Part shown: positions 7,567-16,644 of the stretch, piece by piece
Numbering within the stretch: the first letter of the stretch is position 1
Layout: every line of letters starts with the position of its first letter
DNA from: Microbacterium sp. SSM24
Lineage (GTDB): Bacteria > Actinomycetota > Actinomycetes > Actinomycetales > Microbacteriaceae
Length of the DNA: 64,000 nt
Assembly: GCF_025989145.1 (NCBI RefSeq)
Contig: NZ_JAPDNQ010000001.1
Span: forward strand, 62,001 to 126,000
Direction of reading: 5' to 3'
Program-made: the position numbers and the translations under genes
Notes under the pieces: model-generated
The model's database searches: none
Seen by the model: only the letters and a program-made list of their open reading frames with translations
What the model was told of the DNA's origin: nothing

Positions 7567-8823
7567 CTAGTCCGGCCTGACGGTCGGGGCGTAACCGGCC
7601 TGCTCCAGCACGGAGATCACATGGGCGCGGTGCTCGACGCCGCGCGTCTCGACGCTCAGCTGCAGGATCACCTCGCTGATCTGCAGTCCCTGGCCGTGAC
7701 GGGTGTGCAGCACCTCGATCACGTTGGCTCCCGCCTGCGCGAGGAGCTCGGACACGCGTGCCAGCTGACCGGGACGGTCGGGAAGCGGGATCTGCAGCGT
7801 CATGTAGCGACCGGATGCCGAGAGCCCGTGCGCGACGACCCGCTGCAGCAGCAGCGGATCGATGTTGCCGCCCGACAGGACGGTGACGGTCGGACCGCTC
7901 GCCTGCACCTTTCCGGCCAGGATCGCGGCGACGCCGACGGCGCCGGCCGGCTCGACGACCTGCTTCGCCCGCTCGAGCAGCACCAGCAGGGCACGTGCGA
8001 TGTCGTCCTCGGTCACGGTCACGACCTCGTCGACCAGCTCTTCGATGATCGCGAAGGGCAGGTCGCCTGGCCGCGCGACGGCGATGCCGTCCGCGATCGT
8101 GGGTCGCGTGGCGACCTCGAGCGGATGCCCCGCCGCGAGCGACGCCGGGTAGGCGGCGGAGTTCTCGGCCTGCACGCCGATGACGCGCACCGTGCGGCCG
8201 ACGGCCGCCGCACGCGCCTTCACCGCTGCCGCGACACCCGCCACCAGTCCGCCGCCGCCGATGCCGAGCACGACGGTGTCGAGGTCGGGGATCTCGTCCA
8301 TGAGCTCGAGACCCAGCGTGCCCTGCCCCGCGATGACGTCGGGGTGGTCGAACGGGTGGATGAACACCGCGCCGGTGCGCTCGGCGAACTCGGCGGCCAG
8401 GCGGAGCGGCGTCTCGACCGTCGCGCCCTCGAGCACGACCTCGGCGCCGTACCCGCGTGTGGCGAGGAGCTTGGGCACCGGAACGCCCAGCGGCATGAAA
8501 ATGGTCGCCGCGATGCCGAGCGACTGGGCGGCGAGAGCCACGCCCTGGGCGTGGTTGCCCGCGGATGCCGCCACCACGCCGCGCGCGCGCTCCTCGGCGG
8601 TGAGGCGCGAGAGGCGGTAGGTGGCGCCGCGGATCTTGAACGAGCCGGTGCGCTGGAGGTTCTCGAGCTTGAGGTGCACCGGAACGCCCAGCAACTCGCT
8701 GAGGTGCTGCGACTCGTCCACCGGCGTTCGTGTGATGACACCGTCGAGGGTCGCCGCCGCGTGCTCGATCTCGGCGAGGGTCGGCGGTGCCAGCGGATGC
8801 GTGGCGGGCGAGGTCATGCTCAC
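7567..8823 (-). CDS. ilvA: Threonine ammonia-lyase (threonine dehydratase) with C-terminal ACT domain
   Basis: 418 residues. PLP-dependent deamination of threonine to 2-oxobutanoate, the first step toward isoleucine. Seen: SFKIRGA with the Schiff-base lysine (about K63), SAGNHAQG (87-94) binding the PLP phosphate side, and a glycine loop GIGGGGLVAG near 187-196. Residues about 340-418 form one ACT-like domain (LPDRPGQLARVSELLAQAG), as in short actinobacterial forms, unlike E. coli IlvA with two. The GTG start at 8823 overlaps the stop of the upstream permease (GTGA), so translation is probably coupled. Biosynthetic and catabolic roles cannot be told apart from sequence alone. Confidence 0.92.
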   Translation of the reverse strand: MSMTSPATHPLAPPTLAEIEHAAATLDGVITRTPVDESQHLSELLGVPVHLKLENLQRTGSFKIRGATYRLSRLTAEERARGVVAASAGNHAQGVALAAQSLGIAATIFMPLGVPVPKLLATRGYGAEVVLEGATVETPLRLAAEFAERTGAVFIHPFDHPDVIAGQGTLGLELMDEIPDLDTVVLGIGGGGLVAGVAAAVKARAAAVGRTVRVIGVQAENSAAYPASLAAGHPLEVATRPTIADGIAVARPGDLPFAIIEELVDEVVTVTEDDIARALLVLLERAKQVVEPAGAVGVAAILAGKVQASGPTVTVLSGGNIDPLLLQRVVAHGLSASGRYMTLQIPLPDRPGQLARVSELLAQAGANVIEVLHTRHGQGLQISEVILQLSVETRGVEHRAHVISVLEQAGYAPTVRPD

Positions 8824-10010
8824 GGGTGGGTTCTCCTCTGGCGCGGAACAGTGTTCCAGATCAGGTCACCGGTCGGCCTTCGGCCGGTCTCCCAGGCCCG
8901 TTGCCCGAGGTAGACGGCCACGACGTTGACGAAGGCCGCCAGGGGCACCGCGAAGAGCGCACCGGGGATGCCGGCGATCATCGCGCCGCCGGCGACGACG
9001 AGGACGACGGCGAGCGGATGCACCTTCACGGCCGAGCCCATCAGGAGCGGCTGGAGCACGTGACCCTCGAGCTGCTGGACGCCGAGGACGACGATGAGCA
9101 TCCACAGTGCGATCCAGGGGCCGTTGTACACAAGGGCGAGGAAGACGGCGACCGCGCCGGTGACGACGGCACCCACGATGGGCACGAACGCGCCCAGGAA
9201 GACGAGGACGGCGACCGGGATGGCGAGCGGCACCCCGAGCAGGAACGCGCCGAGACCGATGCCGACGGCGTCGATCGTCGCGACGAGCAGCTGCGTGCGC
9301 GCGTAGTTGACGACGGTCACCCAACCCGCACGACCTGCGCCGTCTGCGGCCGGCCGCGCCTTCTTGGGGAACAGCTTGAGCGCCCAACGCCAGATGCCGG
9401 CACCGTCGGCGAGGAGGCAGAGCAGGATGAAGAAAGCGAGGACGCCGCCGGTCAGCACGTGCCCGACGGTCGAGCCGATGGCGAGGGCGCCGGACCACAG
9501 CAGCTCGGCCTGCTGCTGCAGGAAGGCCCAGCCCTGCGCGAGCAGGTCGTCGATCTGCGCCTCGGTGAGGTGGAGCGGGCCGTCGATGAGGTACTGGCGG
9601 AAGCGCTCGACCGCTTCGACGGTGCTCGCCTGCACCGACGACCACTGGCGGGTGATCTGCCAGGCGACGAGCCAGAGCAGACCGCCGACGATCGCGAAGG
9701 TTCCGGCGACCGCGATGACGATGGCGAGCCACCGGGGGACGCGGTGGCGCAGCATCCACGTGAACGCGGGCCAGAGCAGGGCGCTGATGAGGATCGCCAC
9801 GAGAAGCGGGATCACGAGCAGCTTGAGCTGGATGACCAGCCACACCCCGACGCCGATCGCCGCGGCGATGACCAGGAATCGCCACGAGTACGCCGTCGCG
9901 ATGCGCAGTCCGCGCGGCATGCTGCCGGAGAGTTCCGTGGACACCACGCGGGTGCGATCCCGGAAGGCGTCGAACAGCGAGCCGCGGGGCTTCTCGTCGG
10001 GGCCGCTCAT
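8820..10010 (-). CDS. AI-2E family transporter (PerM/YdbI-like permease)
   Basis: 396 residues with about eight hydrophobic segments: an N-terminal pair near 38-80, one near 90-115, an amphipathic middle (about 125-190), and a C-terminal bundle (about 190-380) containing GAFVPIVGAVVTG and HPLAVVLVVAGGA, typical of the family. Members are linked to autoinducer-2 export or Na+/H+ exchange; the substrate here is unknown. Overlaps the ilvA start by 4 bp. Confidence 0.9.
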   Translation of the reverse strand: MSGPDEKPRGSLFDAFRDRTRVVSTELSGSMPRGLRIATAYSWRFLVIAAAIGVGVWLVIQLKLLVIPLLVAILISALLWPAFTWMLRHRVPRWLAIVIAVAGTFAIVGGLLWLVAWQITRQWSSVQASTVEAVERFRQYLIDGPLHLTEAQIDDLLAQGWAFLQQQAELLWSGALAIGSTVGHVLTGGVLAFFILLCLLADGAGIWRWALKLFPKKARPAADGAGRAGWVTVVNYARTQLLVATIDAVGIGLGAFLLGVPLAIPVAVLVFLGAFVPIVGAVVTGAVAVFLALVYNGPWIALWMLIVVLGVQQLEGHVLQPLLMGSAVKVHPLAVVLVVAGGAMIAGIPGALFAVPLAAFVNVVAVYLGQRAWETGRRPTGDLIWNTVPRQRRTHP

Positions 10011-10022
10011 TCGGCCAGTCTA
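10011..10022 (-). promoter_or_regulatory. Leaderless promoter of the permease-ilvA operon
   Basis: TAGACT (minus strand, 10017-10022), 6 nt, then ATG at 10010. Confidence 0.7.
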
Positions 10023-10097
10023 GGCGCGCCGCATGCCGCGCCGGTCATGCGTCCCGCCTCGACCGGGGTCCGATGACGGAGTGTCGGAGCCACTGGT

Positions 10098-10110
10098 TAG
10101 GCTGACCCGC
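10098..10110 (+). promoter_or_regulatory. Leaderless promoter of the YcaQ-like gene
   Basis: TAGGCT at 10098-10103, 7 nt, then GTG at 10111. This decides the start: the open frame extends to an ATG at 10033, but that would place the promoter inside the gene. Confidence 0.7.
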
Positions 10111-11397
10111 GTGAAGTCGTCCCTGAGTGCGGCCGAGGCCCGCCGCATCGCCCTCGCCGCGCAGGGGTTCGCCCGGTCGCGTCCGCCCGTGGCCGGCACC
10201 CGTCAGCTCAACCTCGCGCTGGCGCGGATGGCGACGCTGCAGATCGACTCCGTCAACGTCTTCGCGCGTTCCCACTACATGCCGTTGTTCTCGAGGCTCG
10301 GCCCGTACGACACCGCCGCCCTCGACCGCCTGCTCTTCGCCCATCGGTCGCCTTACGTCGAGTACTGGGCCCACGTTGCCGCCTTCATCCCGGCCGCCGA
10401 CTGGGGACTCTTCCGGTTCCGCATGGATGATCTGCGCGCCAAGTACGGCACGAAGGCCGACGGCTTCTTCCAGAGCAACCGCGAGATCGTCGAGTGGGTG
10501 AGGGCCGAGCTCGCCGACCGGGGGCCGCTGCGGCCGGCCCAGATCGAGCACGACGCGAAGCGCGGCGCGCGCGGCCCCTGGTGGGACTGGGACGTCGTCA
10601 AGAACGCGCTCGAGTACCTCTGGATGTTCGGCGAGGTCGCGATCGCCGGCCGCCGCGGGTTCGAGCGGCGCTACGGCCTGGCCGCCGACGTGATCCCGGC
10701 GGATGTGCTGGCCGCGCCGGTCCCGCGAGACGAGGCCATCCGCGAGCTCGTACGGCGCGCGGCCGTCGCGTACGGTGTGGCGACGGCCGCCGACATCGCC
10801 GACTACTGGCGCATCGCCAACCGGCCCGCGGTGCTCGCCGCCCTCCACGACCTGACCGACTCGGGTGAGCTCCAGCCCGTCACGGTCGACGGGTGGACGG
10901 TGGCCGGGCGTCCTGCGAAGGCCTGGCTGCACAGCGACGCGCACGTCCCCCGCCGCGTCGATGCCGCCGCGCTGCTCACACCGTTCGACCCCGTCGTGTG
11001 GTTCCGTGATCGGGCGGAGAGACTGTTCGACTTCGAGTACCGCATCGAGATCTATACGCCCGCCGCCCAGCGGCGGTACGGCTACTACTCGCTGCCCGTG
11101 CTCGTCGGCGACGACGTCGTCGGCAGGGTCGACCTCAAGGCCGACCGCGCGGCATCGACGCTGCGCGTGCAGTCCGCCTGGTGGGAGCACGGCCGCCCGT
11201 CCGATGCCGCCGCGCGCGTCGCCGACGAGCTCCGCGCCGCGGCCCGGTGGCAGTCGCTCGAAAGCATCTCGATCTCGCGGTGGGGCGATGCCGTGGACGA
11301 CATCGCCGACGTGCTGCCCGAGGCCTCGCGCCACGACGCCGGCCCATCCGAGCCGGTCGCGCTCGCCCCCGACGAGCCCGCTAACGTGGAGCCGTGA
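10111..11397 (+). CDS. YcaQ-like winged-helix DNA glycosylase family protein (HTH_42)
   Basis: 428 residues. The HTH_42 family includes E. coli YcaQ/AlkX and Streptomyces AlkZ, which unhook interstrand crosslinks and bulky alkylation damage. The segment ATLQIDSVNVFARSHYMPLF (about 41-60) matches the catalytic loop; Q44-I-D46 fits the Q-x-D form I associate with the YcaQ-like branch. Later segments FDPVVWFRDRAERLFDFEYR and a C-terminal DDIADVLP tail are also typical. The stop overlaps the next gene's GTG by 4 bp. A paralogue lies 1 kb away on the other strand. The repair role is inferred from family. Confidence 0.88.
   Translation: MKSSLSAAEARRIALAAQGFARSRPPVAGTRQLNLALARMATLQIDSVNVFARSHYMPLFSRLGPYDTAALDRLLFAHRSPYVEYWAHVAAFIPAADWGLFRFRMDDLRAKYGTKADGFFQSNREIVEWVRAELADRGPLRPAQIEHDAKRGARGPWWDWDVVKNALEYLWMFGEVAIAGRRGFERRYGLAADVIPADVLAAPVPRDEAIRELVRRAAVAYGVATAADIADYWRIANRPAVLAALHDLTDSGELQPVTVDGWTVAGRPAKAWLHSDAHVPRRVDAAALLTPFDPVVWFRDRAERLFDFEYRIEIYTPAAQRRYGYYSLPVLVGDDVVGRVDLKADRAASTLRVQSAWWEHGRPSDAAARVADELRAAARWQSLESISISRWGDAVDDIADVLPEASRHDAGPSEPVALAPDEPANVEP
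11382..11393 (+). promoter_or_regulatory. Leaderless promoter inside the 3' end of the YcaQ-like gene
   Basis: TAACGT at 11382-11387, 6 nt, then GTG at 11394. It lies within the last codons of the upstream gene, so the downstream gene may be made both by coupling and from its own leaderless message. Confidence 0.55.
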
Positions 11398-12323
11398 AGC
11401 GCGGGGCGGTCGTCGGCATCGTCGGCGGCGTCGTCGCGATCGCCGCGGCCGCCGTCGGGATCTGGTGGTTCCTGTCACGGCCGCAGACGGCGGATGCCGC
11501 GGCCGGCGAGTACCTGCGCGCCCTCGAAGCCGGCGACTACGCGGCGATCGAGACCATGGCGGCCTCCCCGCTCGACGACGCGGTCGCGGCCGCCTTCTCG
11601 GGGGCCGAGTCCCACATCACCGACCCGCGGATCGTGAAGCTCGACGCCGGGACGGACGGCGAGCAGACCGTCGTGGCCGAAGTCGTCCTCGCCGGCGACG
11701 AGCACGACCTGACCTTCACACTGCGCTCGAGCGACGGACGCTGGCTCGTGACTGCGGACTCGCTCGCCGCAGTGCGAATCGACACCACGCTGGGCGGCGC
11801 GCCGGGCGGTGGCGATTCCGCCTGGATCGGCGGCGCACTCGTGCCGACCGGCGCAGACATCGCCGTGCTGCCCGCGGAGTACACGGTCGAAGCGGCCCCT
11901 CGCGGCATCCTCTCCGGCAGCACGACCGTCCCGGTCTCGAGCGATCGCGGGGTGCAGACCGTCGCGATCGACACGACGCTCGCGCCGGAGGCGACCGCGG
12001 CCGCTCAGGAGCAGCTCGACGCCTACCTCGACGCGTGCGCCGCCCCCGCGGCCACGGTGCCCGACCACTGCGGCATCCGGGTGCCGTGGGCTGCCGATCT
12101 CACCTCGCTCGACGGCATCGCGTTCCGCATCGAGGAGCGCCCCGCGCTCGCACTCTCCGCCGATGGCAGAAGCTTCGACGCGATCGGCGGAGTGATCGTC
12201 GCCACGGCCACCGGCGCCTCGCGAACCGGCGGAACCGGCGCGTTCACGTATCGGGCCGACGACTGGGCTCTGCGCGGAACGGTGTCCTTCGTCGGCGACG
12301 AGATGGTGCTGTCGGTGCGCTGA
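11394..12323 (+). CDS. Membrane-anchored secreted hypothetical protein
   Basis: 309 residues. An N-terminal KR then a transmembrane helix (about 7-27) places the rest outside. Residues about 33-55 (AGEYLRALEAGDYAAIETMA) resemble the start of NTF2-like/DUF4878-type lipoprotein domains in which a helical EYL.AL..GD segment precedes a beta sheet. Two Cys (DACAAPAATVPDHCG, about 214-227) could pair. I do not recognise a specific family. It overlaps the upstream YcaQ-like gene (GTGA) and is convergent with the second YcaQ-like gene with a 2-nt gap. Confidence 0.7.
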   Translation: MKRGAVVGIVGGVVAIAAAAVGIWWFLSRPQTADAAAGEYLRALEAGDYAAIETMAASPLDDAVAAAFSGAESHITDPRIVKLDAGTDGEQTVVAEVVLAGDEHDLTFTLRSSDGRWLVTADSLAAVRIDTTLGGAPGGGDSAWIGGALVPTGADIAVLPAEYTVEAAPRGILSGSTTVPVSSDRGVQTVAIDTTLAPEATAAAQEQLDAYLDACAAPAATVPDHCGIRVPWAADLTSLDGIAFRIEERPALALSADGRSFDAIGGVIVATATGASRTGGTGAFTYRADDWALRGTVSFVGDEMVLSVR

Positions 12324-12325
12324 CC

Positions 12326-13423
12326 TCACGCCTCGGGAAGACCGCGGATGTCGAGTCCCAGCCACTGCGCCAGGTCGCGGATCTCACGGTGCACCGCTTC
12401 GCTGGTCGCCAGGTCGAACGGCCGATCCTCGTGGATCGCGTTCACCATGAGCACTCCGGCCTTGCGGTCCGCTTTGGCGTCGAGTTTGCCCACGAAGCGG
12501 TCGCCGTGGAGGATCGGCAGCGCGAAGTAGCCCCATCTCCGCTTGGACGCCGGCTTGTACATCTCGAGCAGGTATTCGAAGTCGAAGAGGTCCTCCAGCC
12601 GGCGCCGGTCGAACACGAGACGGTCGAACGGCGAGAGAAGCACGGTCCTCGGTGCGAAGCGATCGAGGTCGGCGAGCGCGGCCGGATCGAGCCGCCAGGT
12701 GCCGGGCACGCCCACCACGGTCGCCTCCTCCCCCACACTCCCGACGTCGACGGGCTCGATCGGCTGGGCGATGCTCTTGCTGCGAGCGATGCCCAGTGAC
12801 GAGAGGCGACGCTCTGCGCGCTCCCTCGCGGCCTCTTCGGGAGCGATCTCGAGCGCATCAGCGGGGTACACGCGGTCGGCGAGATCGAACAGGCGCCCGC
12901 CGGCGTCGCGTACCGAGATCGCGACATCCCCGTGCAGCACCAGCATCTCGAGCATCTGCAGCGTGTTGCGATTGTTGGTCCAGCCGGATGAGCGCCACGA
13001 GACCTGCGCGGTGTCGGGGATGTCGGTCGGCCGCAGCGGCCCGTCCGCACGGAGCCGGTCCAGCACCTCCTGGCGGAACACGGCGTTCGCCGCGAGCCAT
13101 TCGCGTGCCTCCCGGGACTGCGGGCGGGCGGCCATCTCGTGCCGCAGAAGCGGCAGATCGGCCATCGTGCGATAGAAGCCGCCCCATTCGAAGATCGCGC
13201 GGTCCTCCTCGACGAGGCGGGCGAGATCGGCCGGCTGGTACGGCCATCCGAGGCGCGACCAGAGGATGAGGTCGGCGCTGGGCGCGATCGCAGCGGTCGG
13301 CTCGATGTTGATCACGGTGAGGGCGTCGACCGTCTCGACGATGCCCGCCGGGCGGTCGGCACTGAGAAGCTGGGCGCGCACCGCGATGCGGCGCGCCTGC
13401 TCCCGTGTCAGCTCGTGCGTCAG
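12326..13423 (-). CDS. Second YcaQ-like winged-helix protein, altered catalytic motif
   Basis: 365 residues if started at the CTG at 13423, which overlaps the lemA stop (CTGA); the first GTG in frame is at 13381 (351 residues). Alignment with the paralogue at 10111 supports the longer form: LTHELTREQARRIAV here matches VKSSLSAAEARRIAL there. The HTH_42 fold is kept (FAPRTVLLSPFDRLVFDRRR, LFDFEYLLEMYKPASKRRWG), but the loop that reads LQIDS in the paralogue reads INIEP, so Gln becomes Asn and Asp becomes Glu. The Arg/His following the loop are also lost. It may be a divergent glycosylase with other specificity or a non-catalytic DNA-binding relative. Confidence 0.82.
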   Translation of the reverse strand: MTHELTREQARRIAVRAQLLSADRPAGIVETVDALTVINIEPTAAIAPSADLILWSRLGWPYQPADLARLVEEDRAIFEWGGFYRTMADLPLLRHEMAARPQSREAREWLAANAVFRQEVLDRLRADGPLRPTDIPDTAQVSWRSSGWTNNRNTLQMLEMLVLHGDVAISVRDAGGRLFDLADRVYPADALEIAPEEAARERAERRLSSLGIARSKSIAQPIEPVDVGSVGEEATVVGVPGTWRLDPAALADLDRFAPRTVLLSPFDRLVFDRRRLEDLFDFEYLLEMYKPASKRRWGYFALPILHGDRFVGKLDAKADRKAGVLMVNAIHEDRPFDLATSEAVHREIRDLAQWLGLDIRGLPEA

Positions 13424-13989
13424 AACTGGACCCTCGGTGGCTCCGAGATCGCCGCGCCGTCGATGACCTCGAAGAACTCGCGCTCCTGGAAGCCGAGGTT
13501 GCGGGCGAAGAGGTTGTTGGGGAAGACCTTGATCTTCGTGTTCAGCTCGCGCACGCCACCGTTGTAGAACCGGCGCGAGGCCTGGATCTTGTCCTCGGTG
13601 TCGACGATCGACTGCTGGAGCTGAAGGAAGTTCTGGCTCGCCTGCAGCTGCGGATAGGCCTCGGCGACCGCGAACAGCGAGCGCAGCGCCTGCTGCATGT
13701 GTCCTTCGGCGACGCCGGCAGCGGCGGGACTCGTCGAGTTGAGCGTCTCGGCGCGCGCCCTCGTCACGTTCTCGAAGACCGCTTTCTCGTGCGCGGCGTA
13801 ACCCTTCACCGCCTCGATGAGGTTCGGCAGCAGGTCGGCCCGGCGCTTGAGCTGCACCGTGATGTCGCTCCAGGCCTCGTCGACGCGGACGTTGAGCTGA
13901 ACGAGCGAGTTGTAAGTCGCCCACAGGTAGATCCCCGCGATGGCGATCAACGCCACCACGATTACCACCGGGATCAGCACTTCCCACAT
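13420..13989 (-). CDS. lemA: LemA family protein
   Basis: 189 residues from ATG 13989, with GGAG 8 nt upstream. One N-terminal transmembrane helix (about 4-26), then the LemA four-helix bundle: YNSLVQLNVRVDEAWSDI, QLKRRADLLPNLIEAVKGYA and the C-terminal FNGGVRELNT/FPNNLFARNLGF-type motif (here YNGGVRELN). LemA proteins are anchored at the membrane with unknown biochemical role. The stop overlaps the CTG/early frame of the second YcaQ-like gene. Confidence 0.95.
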   Translation of the reverse strand: MWEVLIPVVIVVALIAIAGIYLWATYNSLVQLNVRVDEAWSDITVQLKRRADLLPNLIEAVKGYAAHEKAVFENVTRARAETLNSTSPAAAGVAEGHMQQALRSLFAVAEAYPQLQASQNFLQLQQSIVDTEDKIQASRRFYNGGVRELNTKIKVFPNNLFARNLGFQEREFFEVIDGAAISEPPRVQF

Positions 13990-14017
13990 AGCCGTGACTC
14001 CGTTCGAGGTTTCCCTC

Positions 14018-14023
14018 ATCCTA
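14018..14023 (-). promoter_or_regulatory. -10 element of lemA
   Basis: TAGGAT on the minus strand, 28 nt before the lemA ATG, giving a short leader that contains the GGAG ribosome-binding site. It contrasts with the leaderless genes. Confidence 0.5.
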
Positions 14024-14071
14024 GCGACGGCCGCGGTCGGCGCACGCGCCGGTGTCGATGACTCTCAGGCG

Positions 14072-15385
14072 TTACCCACCGAGGACGCGATCGAGATACG
14101 CGTTGGCGAACAGGCGATCCGGATCCAGCCGGTCGCGCAGCGCCGTGAAGTCGTCGAAACGAGGGTAGCGCTCCCGCAGGATCGCAGCATCCAGCGTGTG
14201 CATCTTGCCCCAGTGCGGACGGCCGTCGAAGCCGAGCATGATCTGCTCGATGGCCTCGAAGTACTCGGCCGGGTCGTCACGCCAGTACCGGTGCACGGCG
14301 ATGTAGGCGGACTCGCGTCCATGGGCCGTCGAGAGCCACCGGTCATCGCCGGCGGCGAAGCGCACCTCGACGGGGAACGAGATCCGCCAGCCCCGCTCGT
14401 CGATGAGCGCCCGCATCGCCTCGAAGGCCGGACGCACGTTCTCGGCGGGGAGCGCGTACTCCATCTCGCGGAAGCGGACCGACCGCAGGGTCGCGAAGAC
14501 GCGGTGCGAAGCATCCGTGAACTCGCGGCTGCCCCACATCTTCACCGAGAGCCGGTTGATGCCCGGAATCGTCGCCGGGATCGTCTTGGCGACCGAGCAT
14601 GCGACCTGGTGCAGCCCGTTTCCGACGAGGGTGTCGTCGACCCACTTGCCCAGCCGCGGGAGCGGATGCCTCGGCGCGCTCTCGGGCAGACGGGTGTTCG
14701 TCTTGGTCATCGCGCGGTCGGTGTGGGGGAACCAGTAAAACTCGAAATGGTCGGCCCCCGCGACGCGGGCTTCGAGGCCGTCGAGCACCGCGACGAGGTC
14801 TTCGGACTGCTCCACGGCGTGGAGGATGAAAGCCGGCACGCACTGGATGGTCACTTCGACCAGGATCCCCAGCGCGCCGAGGCCGAGAGCGACCGCCGGA
14901 AGGAGCTCGGCGTTCTCGTCCTCGTTCACGACCAGGAGATCGCCGGATGCCGTCACCAGCGTCGCGCCGACGACCTGCGCCGCGATGCCGCCGAAGCGGG
15001 CGCCGGTGCCGTGCGTTCCGGTCGAGATGGCGCCGGAGATCGACTGACGATCGATATCGCCGAGGTTCTCCATCGCGAGGCCGTACGGTGCCAGAAGAGC
15101 CGGAACCTCGTGCAGGCGGGTGCCCGCGCGCAGCGTGACGCGCGAACGGTCGACGTCGACGCCGACGAGCCCGCCGAGGTCGGTGAGATCGAGCAGCACC
15201 CCGGGGGCGACGGCGATCCCGGTGAAGCTGTGGCCGGCGCCGACCGCCTTCACGGGGATTCCCTGCGCCGCGGCGGCGGTGACCGCGCGCCGGACCGCCT
15301 CCGTCGTGCGGGGGAACTCCACGCGCCGCGGCCGCACGGACTCGGATCGTCCCCAGTTCTGCCAGGTGCCGCCCGGTCGTGTCAC
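14072..15385 (-). CDS. D-arabinono-1,4-lactone oxidase-like FAD-dependent oxidoreductase
   Basis: 437 residues of the vanillyl-alcohol oxidase superfamily. The FAD domain has GAGHSFTG (about 49-56), where the His (H52) is the usual site of covalent 8-alpha-histidyl FAD in aldonolactone and alditol oxidases. The C-terminal ALO domain ends with RPHWGKMHT and DPDRLFANAYL, the family signature. The GTG start overlaps the stop of the PLP aldolase gene (GTGA), so the two are translationally coupled. The pair recurs in actinobacteria; joint substrate unknown, perhaps a hydroxy-amino acid or sugar acid route. Confidence 0.9.
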   Translation of the reverse strand: MTRPGGTWQNWGRSESVRPRRVEFPRTTEAVRRAVTAAAAQGIPVKAVGAGHSFTGIAVAPGVLLDLTDLGGLVGVDVDRSRVTLRAGTRLHEVPALLAPYGLAMENLGDIDRQSISGAISTGTHGTGARFGGIAAQVVGATLVTASGDLLVVNEDENAELLPAVALGLGALGILVEVTIQCVPAFILHAVEQSEDLVAVLDGLEARVAGADHFEFYWFPHTDRAMTKTNTRLPESAPRHPLPRLGKWVDDTLVGNGLHQVACSVAKTIPATIPGINRLSVKMWGSREFTDASHRVFATLRSVRFREMEYALPAENVRPAFEAMRALIDERGWRISFPVEVRFAAGDDRWLSTAHGRESAYIAVHRYWRDDPAEYFEAIEQIMLGFDGRPHWGKMHTLDAAILRERYPRFDDFTALRDRLDPDRLFANAYLDRVLGG

Positions 15386-16611
15386 AGGAAGGCCTTTCCC
15401 TCACCGCGGTACGTCGGGACCTCGTCGATGATGTCCGCGCCGTCCACGACGTGATAGCGATCGATGCGCTCCGCGAGCTCGCCGCTCTTGGAGTGCCGGA
15501 ACCACACGCGATCGCCGACCGCGAGGTCTCGCGCTGCGGCTCCCTTGAGCGGGGTCTGCACCTCGCCGGCGCCCTCGCGCGGCATGGTGTGGAGTCCCGC
15601 GGGCCATACCGGCAGCGGCTGGCGCGAGGCGACCGGCGGCCCCGAGGCGATCCATCCGCCGCCGAGGACCGTCGCGACATCGTCCTGCGGCTTGCGGACC
15701 ACTTCGAGCGCGAAGGCCGCGGCCGGCGCGAGATCGAACGCGCGGTAGCCGTCGAACAGGTGCCCGGCGAGGAGCCCGCTGCCCGCGGTCAGCTCGGTCA
15801 CGGACTGATCGGACGCCGTGTACTCGAGCGATCCGGTGCCGCCGCCGTTGACGAACTCGAGCGGGGCGATGTCGCGCAGCGCCGAGACGATCTCGCCGCG
15901 CCGCTCCAGCAGCTCGGCGGACGAGCGTCGCTGCATCCAGCGGATCATCGCGTCGCCGGACCCGGTCGCATCGCCCTGCCCCGCGATCTGGGCCTCGTAC
16001 ATCATGAGACCGACGAGCCGGAAGCCCGGGCGGGCAGCGATCGCGCGACCGAGGGCGGCGACCTCGCCCGGCTCGTGAACGGGCGACCGGAAGACGCCGA
16101 TGTGGCCGAGGGCCGGTGCGCGCCACGAGGCGTCGGCATCGATGGCGAGGCGGATCTCGGGGCGGGAGCCCGGCGCCGCGATCGCGTCGATGAGATCGAG
16201 CTGCGCGAGATCGTCGACCATGAGGGTCACTCTCGCGGCAGCGCGCTCGTCGGCGATGAGCGCCGCGATCGCACCGCGGTCCGCGGTCGGGTAGCCCAGG
16301 ACGACGTCGTCGTGGGACTCGGCCAGCCACAGGGCCTCGGGCAGCGTGAAGGCCAGGATGCCGTGATACCCCGCCATCGCGAGCGTCGCGTCGATCGCCG
16401 CGCGTACGCGGACCGACTTGCTCGCGACGCGGATGGGAACGCCGCCGGCGCGCACCACCATGTCGAGCGCGTTGTAGCGCAGGGCGGGGAGGCTGAGGGT
16501 GGCGACGGGTCCGGAGATGCCTGACACCGCCTGGGTCAGGGCACCCCAGAAGGATGCTGGATCCTTCCAGGGCTCCGTCGCCGTGTTCGAGGACAGCAGG
16601 TCGAGGCTCAT
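15382..16611 (-). CDS. Alanine racemase-fold PLP enzyme (amino-acid deaminase/D-threonine aldolase type)
   Basis: 409 residues. An N-terminal TIM-barrel begins with the strand and PLP lysine (PIRVASKSVR, about K65) of the alanine racemase N-terminal domain. FVNGGGTGS (about 254-262) is the phosphate-binding loop, and the C-terminal beta domain resembles D-serine dehydratase/D-threonine aldolase (DSD1-like), ending with HSKSGELAERIDRYHVVDG. Such enzymes need PLP and often a divalent metal. Coupled to the downstream flavoprotein. The substrate is not readable from sequence. Confidence 0.85.
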   Translation of the reverse strand: MSLDLLSSNTATEPWKDPASFWGALTQAVSGISGPVATLSLPALRYNALDMVVRAGGVPIRVASKSVRVRAAIDATLAMAGYHGILAFTLPEALWLAESHDDVVLGYPTADRGAIAALIADERAAARVTLMVDDLAQLDLIDAIAAPGSRPEIRLAIDADASWRAPALGHIGVFRSPVHEPGEVAALGRAIAARPGFRLVGLMMYEAQIAGQGDATGSGDAMIRWMQRRSSAELLERRGEIVSALRDIAPLEFVNGGGTGSLEYTASDQSVTELTAGSGLLAGHLFDGYRAFDLAPAAAFALEVVRKPQDDVATVLGGGWIASGPPVASRQPLPVWPAGLHTMPREGAGEVQTPLKGAAARDLAVGDRVWFRHSKSGELAERIDRYHVVDGADIIDEVPTYRGEGKAFL

Positions 16612-16644
16612 ACGGCCCGCTTCGGGTGCGCGCGCATGCGCCCC

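Noticed and set aside
10033..10110. N-terminal extension of the YcaQ-like protein from the ATG at 10033
   Set aside because: It would place the TAGGCT promoter element inside the gene and adds 26 residues with no match to the paralogue.
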